A DNA stretch of 38,128 bases. It comes from Nostoc mirabile CHAB5784 (GTDB lineage: Bacteria; Cyanobacteriota; Cyanobacteriia; Cyanobacteriales; Nostocaceae). The stretch lies in assembly GCF_020829645.1 (NCBI RefSeq), contig NZ_JAIVFS010000056.1, positions 1-38,128 on the forward strand, given 5' to 3'. Each line of letters starts with the position of its first letter. Position 1 is the first letter of the stretch. Of this stretch, positions 17,801-24,250 are shown one piece after another. The notes beneath the pieces are model-generated. The model searched no databases, had not been told where the DNA came from, and saw only the letters and a program-made list of their open reading frames with translations. A program made the position numbers and the translations under genes.

Positions 17801-18596
17801 TTTTGTAAACGTAAACTAAAGGTTGCGAGAAGGGATATTTTTCATCATCTGGTAAGGCTTGATCTAATTCCAGAACTCGCACACCGTTCAATTTTGACAC
17901 CTGATTAGCTAACACATAGCTAATGCCATCTTTGCCCAGTTGTTTGATGATTTCTGCGGTATTATTTTCAGTTAGTTGGGTAGCATTGGCCCCTGTAGCA
18001 AATTTAGCAGTCTTGAAGGCTGGATAAGTCCGAAAAGTATTGCGAGTCTCACTCGTGTTAGGGTGATCAATTAACCGAATCTTCCCTGAAGGCCCTCCCA
18101 GTTGTGACCAATTTGTAATTTGTCCCCGGAAAATCCGGGCGAATTGCCTATTAGTCAAGTTTCCTTTAAAAGGATTATCTGCACCAACCACGATCGCAAT
18201 CTTCTCACGGTGCAAGAGAAGTTGCTCTAATCCTTGGGCTTTTTCTGCTGGCGTCAACCCACGCCCCATTCCTGCTATGTCGATTTTGCCATCTAGCAAA
18301 TCTTTCAGTGCCGTATCAGTACCGTTGGCAGCAACTTCAAGCTTTGCGCTGGGATACTGTTTTTCAAAATTTTCTTTCATGCTTTGGTTGATTGCAGCCA
18401 AGCTACTTGAACCATCAATCCTTACTGCCGTCCCATTCTGCACTGTTTGCGGCAGTGTAAAAGAAGGAGTTTCAGGTTTAGATTGTGCCAGCATGGGTTC
18501 TAACACCAGTAAATTTGCTGCCATAGGGGTTGTAGCTAAGGCAAGCCATAATACCAGTCTAATTATCGAAGTATCTTTTTTTTCTTGTTGCCACAT
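14829..18596 (-). CDS. PstS-like domain, membrane span and three DUF4912 units
   Basis: This 1255-residue protein has an N-terminal signal or anchor (about 11-37). A phosphate-binding-protein-like (PBP/PstS) domain follows at about 52-290 (RIDGSSSLAAIN, GTDTALKDLLDGKIDIAGMG, YVYKKNPSSSIVEFIGFI). A Pro/Ser/Thr linker leads to a membrane span (about 351-372, WLLLPLFFAPVAGAFLWWVLG). A long acidic low-complexity stretch runs to about 745. Three DUF4912 units sit near 760-865, 890-1000 and 1075-1180, each with SWEIS, GGSQLVVRLYD, YECxE and RDYxxEIGY. The end, about 1180-1255, reads ELIIHGATQPNTSVNIGGHS and IKPDGTFHLRLP. If the PstS-like part faces outwards, the DUF4912 units face the cytoplasm, or the reverse; topology is not decided. 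Function is unknown. Three 18-residue repeats separate DUF4912 units 2 and 3. Confidence 0.82.
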   Translation of the reverse strand: MWQQEKKDTSIIRLVLWLALATTPMAANLLVLEPMLAQSKPETPSFTLPQTVQNGTAVRIDGSSSLAAINQSMKENFEKQYPSAKLEVAANGTDTALKDLLDGKIDIAGMGRGLTPAEKAQGLEQLLLHREKIAIVVGADNPFKGNLTNRQFARIFRGQITNWSQLGGPSGKIRLIDHPNTSETRNTFRTYPAFKTAKFATGANATQLTENNTAEIIKQLGKDGISYVLANQVSKLNGVRVLELDQALPDDEKYPFSQPLVYVYKKNPSSSIVEFIGFIATSGENAVKQGTTAEAEAIATSVLQPVTPSPGVQTTSAATPSPSATSSAFAEQPFVAPATAQPVPIVNRETPFWLLLPLFFAPVAGAFLWWVLGKRPLPTETDNLPESDPRPPSTEDGEMAVLNASTSPSINEAMHQEQPVPQFQGQESPDRTPFNIYAQTQSDLTQNATQGTSNLVGERTNGTSNSYEDTTSGVANGSENNNLGAAALTNGTALSTGIGAASWSVLTNKETDADAIDETVNQSDYTEMNNPESDSDEIAWDSDEIEWDIEAPAAVVNTSYPHLPNIPEEVSDVELPLSEETAPLPELPDVLEITSDFGYWDTEINQDQIDEQLQAELNWLESITSTEDTDSVDELALPESGEVAADVEPSALQTSSLVDLPKLLEEDVFNVVADAAEPTVNLPESESQAEPTVEEGIAETDSTDLVGAAALAAGVGIAGWTTISASDAQRETDTTVENVPMSTTGYAYTAETGVDLIDAEEESSIVLTLHTYTSAHVSWEISELKKATLHQQGGSQLVVRLYDVTGIDLSYESPHLVQEYECDETAHDRLVEIPLSDRDYIAEIGYVAYGEYWLFIARSAIVRVFSPVHPDPIINDVAIADETDINLPDVEEESSILLTPYTSSISAHVSWEISETKKAALRQQGGSQLVVRLYDTTGIDLSYQSPHLVQQYECEETAHDRLVEIPISDRDYIAEIGYIADGDAYGGKLRWLFIARSAIVRVFSPVSTDPTVEDLTLTSETLIVPTDSTVEDVALTSETLIVPTNSTVEDLTLTSETLIGLVDVEEESREEESSILLTPRTPKWAYVSWHISKAQNEALRQQGGSQLVVRLYDVTGIDLSYQNPQLVQQYECEEVARDRFVAIPVSDRDYMVEIGYIADGDSWLLIARSPNVRVFNRSHEDFWFVTDAELIIHGATQPNTSVNIGGHSIKIKPDGTFHLRLPFSDGLMDYLITVGADGESTRTIHKKFSQETSES
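15420..15577 (-). repeat. 54-bp tandem repeat inside the DUF4912 gene
   Basis: Three near-identical 54-bp units start at 15420, 15474 and 15528. They encode 18-residue blocks around STVEDLTLTSETLIVPT and lengthen the linker between the second and third DUF4912 units. Confidence 0.8.
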
Positions 18597-18909
18597 AAGC
18601 CCCTTATTAAAGTAAAAAATAGAAAGCCTGCCAATCCTAAATCGCGATCTTTTTAAAGATTATGGAGGAGACGCGCTAATTATACATCTGAGTTATCTTT
18701 ACTTCTAAGTTCCTTCAACGCACTTATATTGATTTATACTTCGCATTAGCTTGTGTAGCATGATAATTTATACTCTAATCCCTAGAGTCTGTTTACTATA
18801 AAATGTTCTAATTTAGATTGCAACTTATACTAAGGTGGTAGCTTATGGCCACAATTATGAATTATTGAATTACTAAAACTGGTAAAGTGTAGCAAATTCA
18901 ATATTATTT

Positions 18910-19055
18910 AACAATTAGGACTTACGCAAAAAACCTCTCAAACTCTTATTCCTCCGTGTCGCGCCAGTTGCTTCAAGTCTCTTAACCGCAAGGGCGCACT
19001 GGCTTCTCTGCGTCCTCTGTGGTTCGATTTTCCGTTCCTTGTGCGTAAGTCCTGA
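18910..19055. mobile_element. MITE-like element with AGGACTTACGC ends
   Basis: AGGACTTACGC (18917-18927) and GCGTAAGTCCT (19043-19053) are inverted. CAATATTATTT occurs just outside on both sides (18899-18909 and 19056-19066), a probable 11-bp target duplication. The core around GTGTCGCGCCAGTTGCTTCAAGTC is shared with the element at 26939-27105. The rest of 18597-19097 is AT-rich upstream DNA of the DUF4912 gene with no identifiable gene. Confidence 0.6.
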
Positions 19056-19097
19056 CAATATTATTTTCAGTAGTGCTGAGTACTGAGTCCTAATTGT

Positions 19098-20228
19098 TCA
19101 GTACTTACCAGAATCTACTGCATTTTTGAGATAACAATGACAATCTGGCTTATCAATCAATGACTCCACCAAGGCATTCAGGGCAGTAGCAGCTAAAGCG
19201 CCACCTCCCAAAGTCCCTGCAACTGTAATAAAAGGTATCTCTTGTTGCATCAGTTGTCGCTTGGCTGCGGGAGCATGGCTAAAGCCAATGGGCATTCCAA
19301 TTATTAATGCGGGCTGAATTTTCTGGTTGGCAATCGCCTCACAAACCTCTACAAGTACTGAGGGAGCATAGCCAACCACCAGCACACAACCCTTACTTAC
19401 TTGCTGTAATTTTTCTCGCCATTCTCGATGCTCCCAAAAGGCAACTTCTGCCTCTGTGGCGGTGGTAATATGGGGATTATCAATCAAGGTTTCAATGTGG
19501 CATCCCAAGTGAAGTAATCGGGTTTGATCTAAAGCAGCAGCAACCGTTTGGGTATCGACAACAATTTGACAACTTGAAGATAAAGCTTCTCGACTAGCTG
19601 CGATCGCACCTCGACTTAATTTGACAAAGGATACCAAACTCACATCGCCACAAGCCAAAACCAACTGAGAAATTAAGTGTTGTTCAATTTCCGAACGCTG
19701 AGACAAATCAGGTAGTAAGCGTTGTAGCGATTCTGAAAAAGCTTCTGAGTGCGTATGAATTTCGGCATCTAAGCCACTCCAGAGATTTTCCAATCCCCCC
19801 AATCCAGCTTGAGTTTCGACATCAAGTAACTTGAGTTGTGCCAAAACTTCCGCCTGCATAATTTGACAATGGCGATCACGCCCCAATAATCCTTCTAATG
19901 CTGATGCAGTTTGTCGCAGTTGAGAAATTTGTTGCATCACCGCCCGATATTGCTGCTGGAGTTGTCCCATCAAGTTAACAGTTGTATCGGCTTCTGGTTC
20001 CACCTCCAAAATATTGCGGATATGGTTTAGCTGAAACCCTTGCTGCTTGAGTGCTACAATCCGTTGCAAACGCAGAACATCTTTTTTGGTATAGAGACGG
20101 TAATTGCTAGGCGATCGCACTGGTTGCGGTAACAGTCCCAATTGATGGTAATGGCGCACCATGCGCGGAGTTAAACCGCCTCCTACTGCATCGGTGAGTT
20201 CTTTAATAGTTAAGCAACTAGCGTTCAT
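19098..20228 (-). CDS. coaR: CoaR, cobalt-responsive MerR-type activator with precorrin-isomerase-like domain
   Basis: This 376-residue protein has a MerR helix-turn-helix at about 6-75 (LTIKELTDAVGGGLTPRMVRHYHQ, written in part; then NYRLYTKKDVLRLQRI) and a coiled-coil linker. The C-terminal half (about 165-355) is related to precorrin-8X methylmutase CbiC/CobH (VLVVGYAPSVLVEV, LIIGMPIGFSHA, TVAGTLGGGALAATALNAL). It ends with Cys363-His364-Cys365, the motif needed for cobalt sensing in Synechocystis CoaR. Known CoaR activates the CoaT efflux ATPase in response to cobalt. The start ATG lies 3 nt after the stop of the TOPRIM-like gene, so it is probably translated from the same message. The divergent coaT at 22145 supports the assignment. 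Confidence 0.9.
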   Translation of the reverse strand: MNASCLTIKELTDAVGGGLTPRMVRHYHQLGLLPQPVRSPSNYRLYTKKDVLRLQRIVALKQQGFQLNHIRNILEVEPEADTTVNLMGQLQQQYRAVMQQISQLRQTASALEGLLGRDRHCQIMQAEVLAQLKLLDVETQAGLGGLENLWSGLDAEIHTHSEAFSESLQRLLPDLSQRSEIEQHLISQLVLACGDVSLVSFVKLSRGAIAASREALSSSCQIVVDTQTVAAALDQTRLLHLGCHIETLIDNPHITTATEAEVAFWEHREWREKLQQVSKGCVLVVGYAPSVLVEVCEAIANQKIQPALIIGMPIGFSHAPAAKRQLMQQEIPFITVAGTLGGGALAATALNALVESLIDKPDCHCYLKNAVDSGKY

Positions 20229-20231
20229 TAT

Positions 20232-20804
20232 TTATTCCAACAACGGCAGAATTCTTTGTAATTCTCCACAAGCCGCCTGGAGAGATGGCGGTGCATTTTC
20301 ATCTAAACTCCCTTGAGAACACTGGTTTGCTAATTGTTCAACACCGGGTTTACAAATTGCCTCATTTTTAGGGAATTTTGGATATTTGGATTTTTCTCCT
20401 TCTTCTTCAACAACTTCTCCTGTTTGTAAATAATGTATCCAAGTTTCGATATTTCTTTTGGGTACGAAGATTGCTATTTTCTCATCAGGGTGACGAAGTT
20501 CCTGTGAATTTTCTATCAGTGCATTATCTAATTCTTTCAGTGTTGCCTTTACTGTCGCAGTATCTGCATCAATCAACACTACTAGCATTCCTGAACGATA
20601 GTTTTTTCTCCGGTATTCTTTAACCTCTGCTGCATAATGCTTTATAACAAACTGCTCTCCTGCACCTTTACCTTTTGGAGAAGTCCTAATTGTGATGTTT
20701 TTTGGATTTATATTAAAGCCTCGCTTCTTCAAAAAATGATATGCAAAAACTTGCTGTTGTAGATCCTCACACAAAATTACTATCTGTACTCTATTCTGGG
20801 TCAT
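20232..20804 (-). CDS. TOPRIM-like protein paired with an ATPase
   Basis: About 190 residues from ATG 20804, which overlaps the end of the ATPase gene by 14 nt and indicates translational coupling; an in-frame start six codons upstream is less likely. The protein opens IVILCEDLQQQVFAYHFLKK and has VVLIDADTATVK at about residue 75. The glutamate E13 and the D79-x-D81 pair, each after a hydrophobic strand, are the acidic metal-binding pattern of TOPRIM domains. Other landmarks are PKGKGAGEQFV, PKRNIETWIHYL and PPSLQAACGELQRI. TOPRIM proteins paired with ABC/SMC-like ATPases include the OLD family and phage-defence pairs such as PARIS, but I cannot place this one in any of them. Function is unproven. 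Confidence 0.65.
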   Translation of the reverse strand: MTQNRVQIVILCEDLQQQVFAYHFLKKRGFNINPKNITIRTSPKGKGAGEQFVIKHYAAEVKEYRRKNYRSGMLVVLIDADTATVKATLKELDNALIENSQELRHPDEKIAIFVPKRNIETWIHYLQTGEVVEEEGEKSKYPKFPKNEAICKPGVEQLANQCSQGSLDENAPPSLQAACGELQRILPLLE

Positions 20805-21921
20805 ACAGCCAGCCCCGTGCAATCAGTTCTGAAATTGGTAATCCTGAATTTTCAGCTTCTTGATTACTAATTGGTTTTACTCGTACAGGTGCATTACTTT
20901 GACGCTCAAACCAATAACCTATAGGTGAAGCCAAAAGATAATTAATTAATACAGGATGCTGGGAGATTAGTAAAGCTTGTATTTTTCCGTCAATACAGAA
21001 ATCATAAAGTTGAATTAGCCAAGGTTGAATTTCCGGCAGAGCTAAAAAATTCTCTGGCTCATCAATGCAAAGTGTATAATCTTCAGACTGAGTACAATAA
21101 AGAAGCGTATACAGGGCAATTAGCACTTTTTGTCCATCAGATAATTCACTCAAACGATAATCAATAATATTTTTTCTGTTTTCACCTGTTGCAAATCGCA
21201 ATTTTAGAGTTATATATTTTTCGCCGAACTGTTCAAATTTAAAACTTACAAAACCTTCTAACACATTTTGTAGAATTTTCATAAGTTCAAAAACCTTTCC
21301 TTGATCTTGTGAAATATAACGATACCAGGAAACAAAATTTGTCATTTTAGAATTTAGACTTATTTCTTCCTTAATACTGCCATCACCCATAAGGCTGGGG
21401 ATAATTTGTACAATAATGATTTGCTGCATTCGTTTTCTAAACCAAGCTAGCTTCGTACTATTAGTACCGACTGAAAATAACGATACCAGAGAACTCAAAA
21501 CTGAAAATGCTGAAGAGAATGGAATTTTTGCTAATTCAGAAGTATCTTCTCGAAAAATTTGGACTTCATCTTCCTCAAATTTTATCAAAACTTGATTATT
21601 AAACCAGAGACGCTCATATTCAACATGACTCTTATCTTGATTATGTTTAATAGCCAATTCATATTTATAATTACCACCATTTCCAGCAATTTCTAGCTCA
21701 AAACGCTGATTTTGTAAAGTCTGCCAGCGAGTACAGTCAGTAGATTCAAAAATTTCTTCTAGGTTTTCACCACCACTTATAAAAATTTGAATTTTTCGTA
21801 AAACTTCAAAAACTGTTGATTTACCTGCTCCATTACCACCAAGAAACAGGTTAATCGAGTCAAAATTCATCTCGAAATTTACCAACCCGCGAAAGTTATC
21901 AATATAAATTCGCTTTAGCAT
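20791..21921 (-). CDS. AAA/ABC-type (RecF/SMC-like) ATPase
   Basis: This 376-residue protein begins with IYIDNFRGL, the usual N-terminus of RecF/SMC-like AAA ATPases. Walker A is GGNGAGKS (28-35). The signature LSDGQK is near 260, Walker B is LCIDEPENF with D287-E288, and an H-loop-like SQH is at 320-322. The middle (about 90-240) is poorly conserved and short, without a long coiled coil. The downstream partner is TOPRIM-like and overlaps it; coaR follows. A promoter with TTGACA and TATAAT lies 155-185 bp upstream on this strand, within the coaT operator. Such ATPases often gate a nuclease or other effector in defence systems; that role here is inference from pairing alone. Confidence 0.75.
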   Translation of the reverse strand: MLKRIYIDNFRGLVNFEMNFDSINLFLGGNGAGKSTVFEVLRKIQIFISGGENLEEIFESTDCTRWQTLQNQRFELEIAGNGGNYKYELAIKHNQDKSHVEYERLWFNNQVLIKFEEDEVQIFREDTSELAKIPFSSAFSVLSSLVSLFSVGTNSTKLAWFRKRMQQIIIVQIIPSLMGDGSIKEEISLNSKMTNFVSWYRYISQDQGKVFELMKILQNVLEGFVSFKFEQFGEKYITLKLRFATGENRKNIIDYRLSELSDGQKVLIALYTLLYCTQSEDYTLCIDEPENFLALPEIQPWLIQLYDFCIDGKIQALLISQHPVLINYLLASPIGYWFERQSNAPVRVKPISNQEAENSGLPISELIARGWLYDPE

Positions 21922-22075
21922 AGATTTTTTCCTCCTAGTGCAATTTTAAAGCTAACAGTTAAATCGTCCCATTTACCCACATCCCGCTTTTGAAAAATGC
22001 TTCAAGAACACAGATAAAGATTTAACTTTGCGTACCTCTGCGCTTCCCTCAGCGCCCCTGGAGCGTTTCAAAATC

Positions 22076-22117
22076 ATTATAAACCTTGACATTAACATCA
22101 ATGTCAAGGTTTAGCGT
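22076..22117. promoter_or_regulatory. CoaR operator with divergent overlapping promoters
   Basis: A perfect inverted repeat (22080-22093 and 22100-22113, 14-bp arms, spacer AACATC) contains TTGACA on each strand. Rightward: -35 22086-22091, then 20 nt, then TAGCGT 22112-22117, reading into coaT. Leftward: TTGACA 22107-22102, then 20 nt, then TATAAT 22081-22076, reading into the ATPase-TOPRIM-coaR operon. Overlong 19-20 nt spacers around a dyad are the mark of MerR-family control. Confidence 0.8.
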
Positions 22118-22144
22118 GAGAGAGTCCTTGTTAATTCACTTTTC

Positions 22145-24076
22145 ATGCTCTACCCACAGCGTTTTACCCAATTCACCAGAGAACACGCAGATACCGTAGC
22201 AGCCCTTTTGTGTGGCTTACTGTTATTTCTCGGATGGTTCGCCTTGCATCTCGGTTGGTTTGGATTGGCGTTACTGCTGCTACCTGCTGCTTATGTAATT
22301 GGTGGTTACGAAAGTGCGCGGGAAGGATTGACTACTCTCTTCAAAGAAAAAGAACTCGATGTAGATTTGCTGATGATTGTGGCGGCGATTGGTGCTGCTA
22401 GTCTCGGCTTATGGCGAAGAGAATATCATCTAATTATTGATGGGGCAATTTTGATTCTCATCTTTGCCATCAGTGGCGCACTAGAAGGCTATGCCATGCA
22501 GCGAACTGAGCGGAGTATCAGGAGTTTGATGAGTTTGACACCAGATACAGCACGGGTTTTGCTTCAGGGGAAGGAAGAGGAAATTCCTATCACTCAGCTA
22601 AAAGTCGGTGATGAGATTGTCGTCAAACCTGGAGAGCTAATTCCTACCGATGGGATAATTGTATCTGGTTACAGCACCCTCAATCAAGCTGCAATTACAG
22701 GCGAGTCTTTACCTGTAGAGAAAACAGTGGGCGAAGAAGTATTTGCTGGCACACTCAACGGCTATGGTGCATTGCAGATTAAGGTACACAAACCAGCCCA
22801 AAGCAGTTTGATTCAACGTGTGATTCGCTTGGTAGAACAAGCAAAGACTCAAGCTCCTCCTTCGCAAGAGTTTATTGATCGCTTTGAAAAAGTATATGCC
22901 AAAGTCATTGTAGTAGCCGGGATATTACTAGCAACTTTACCGCCATTCCTCTGGGGTTGGGATTGGGAAACGACGATTTATCGGGCGCTTACTTTCCTTG
23001 TGGTGGCTTCTCCCTGTGCGCTGATGGCTGCAATTATGCCCACGCTGCTTTCAGGAATCGCCAATGGTGCAAGACAGGGGATTTTGTTTAAGAATGGGGC
23101 GCAGTTGGAGAAGATTGGCAAAGTCCGAGCGATCGCATTTGATAAAACTGGTACTCTAACAACAGGACAGGTGCAGGTATTTCAGGTAATTTCAGCTAGT
23201 GAATACACTCAAACAGATGTATTAAAAGCCGCCGCTAGTGTAGAATCCTATTCAGAACATCCCATCGGTAAGGCAATTGTGCAGGCGGCTGGTGATTTGG
23301 ATTGGATTGGTGCAGTTCAAGTACAAGCTATACCTGGACAGGGGATTGTGGGAATCGCCCAAGAACAACAGGTAATTGTGGGGAATGCTGTTTTTTTACA
23401 GCAGTATGTGACAAATTTACCTAAAGAGTTGCGAGAAATAGCTCAATCTTTAGAGCAAGAAGGTAAAACTGTGGTTTGGGTAGCGAAGAACCCCACCCCG
23501 CTTTTCGAGAGGGGAGGCGAGGTGATGGGTGTAATTGCGATCGCAGATGAAGTAAGATCGCAAGCAGCCGCAACCATTACCCGGTTAAAGAAACTGGGAG
23601 TTGAACAAATTGTCATGTTAACTGGGGATAATCAGGAAACTGCTCATAGTGTCGCCAAAGCAGTAGGAATTGATCGGGTATATGCTCAACTTTTACCAGA
23701 AGATAAGCTTGATGTTATCCGCCGTTTACAGCAACAATATCAAACAGTTGCAATGGTAGGCGATGGAATTAATGATGCACCAGCCCTAGCGCAAGCATCT
23801 GTAGGTATAGCGATGGGAGTATCTGGTAGCGATGTGGCATTGGAAACCGCAGATATAGTACTGATGGCAGACAGGTTAGAAAAAATTGCTGTAGCGATGC
23901 ATTTGGGCAGGCGATCGCAAGCCATAGTAAAACAGAATATATTCGTAGCATTGGGTTTTATTATGTTGCTTTTGGTGGGCAACTTTTTGGGAAATATTAA
24001 CTTACCCATTGGCGTGATTGGGCATGAAGGTTCTACAGTGTTAGTTACCCTCAGTGGACTAAGATTGCTGAAATAA
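22145..24076 (+). CDS. coaT: CoaT, cobalt-exporting P1B-4-type ATPase
   Basis: This 643-residue P-type ATPase has all core motifs: TGES 185-188, phosphorylation motif DKTGT 333-337, HP 372-373 and GDGIND 539-544. SPC in TM4 (289-291) and HEGST in TM6 (627-631) are the pattern of the P1B-4 (cobalt) group. It lacks an N-terminal CxxC metal-binding domain, as CoaT does, and has about the usual CoaT length. It pumps Co2+ out of the cytoplasm. The start ATG is 28 nt after the -10 of the CoaR-type promoter. Residues about 448-459 (KNPTPLFERGGE) appear to come from an inserted palindromic repeat; they sit in the nucleotide-binding or phosphorylation region before GVIAIADEVR. The frame is kept, so the protein may still work. 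Confidence 0.9.
   Translation: MLYPQRFTQFTREHADTVAALLCGLLLFLGWFALHLGWFGLALLLLPAAYVIGGYESAREGLTTLFKEKELDVDLLMIVAAIGAASLGLWRREYHLIIDGAILILIFAISGALEGYAMQRTERSIRSLMSLTPDTARVLLQGKEEEIPITQLKVGDEIVVKPGELIPTDGIIVSGYSTLNQAAITGESLPVEKTVGEEVFAGTLNGYGALQIKVHKPAQSSLIQRVIRLVEQAKTQAPPSQEFIDRFEKVYAKVIVVAGILLATLPPFLWGWDWETTIYRALTFLVVASPCALMAAIMPTLLSGIANGARQGILFKNGAQLEKIGKVRAIAFDKTGTLTTGQVQVFQVISASEYTQTDVLKAAASVESYSEHPIGKAIVQAAGDLDWIGAVQVQAIPGQGIVGIAQEQQVIVGNAVFLQQYVTNLPKELREIAQSLEQEGKTVVWVAKNPTPLFERGGEVMGVIAIADEVRSQAAATITRLKKLGVEQIVMLTGDNQETAHSVAKAVGIDRVYAQLLPEDKLDVIRRLQQQYQTVAMVGDGINDAPALAQASVGIAMGVSGSDVALETADIVLMADRLEKIAVAMHLGRRSQAIVKQNIFVALGFIMLLLVGNFLGNINLPIGVIGHEGSTVLVTLSGLRLLK
23486..23526 (+). repeat. 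Palindromic repeat fragment inserted in frame within coaT
   Basis: AAGAACCCCACCCCGC (23486-23501) equals the left arm of the palindrome at 4562-4577. It is followed by GAGAGGGGAGG, a partial right arm. The segment adds about 12 codons without breaking the frame. Confidence 0.6.
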
Positions 24077-24250
24077 AGCACTCTTCTCTCGTCTCTCTTT
24101 TCTCTGTGTCCTCTGCGCCTCTGCGGTTGGCTGAAGAAGACAGGAGACAGGAGGTAGAGGGCAGTATTCCTCTCTCTTTAACTGCCCTCAGTTTACATTT
24201 GCTCCCCCTGCTTCCCCTGCTCCTTCTGCTCCCTCATCTCCCGTCTTCAG

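Noticed and set aside
20232..21921. Naming the ATPase-TOPRIM pair as PARIS, Gabija or Septu
   Set aside because: Sizes and visible motifs do not match a specific known system; only the general ATPase plus TOPRIM pattern is supported.
22210..22401. Other frames overlapping coaT
   Set aside because: They are shadows of a gene with complete P-type ATPase motifs.
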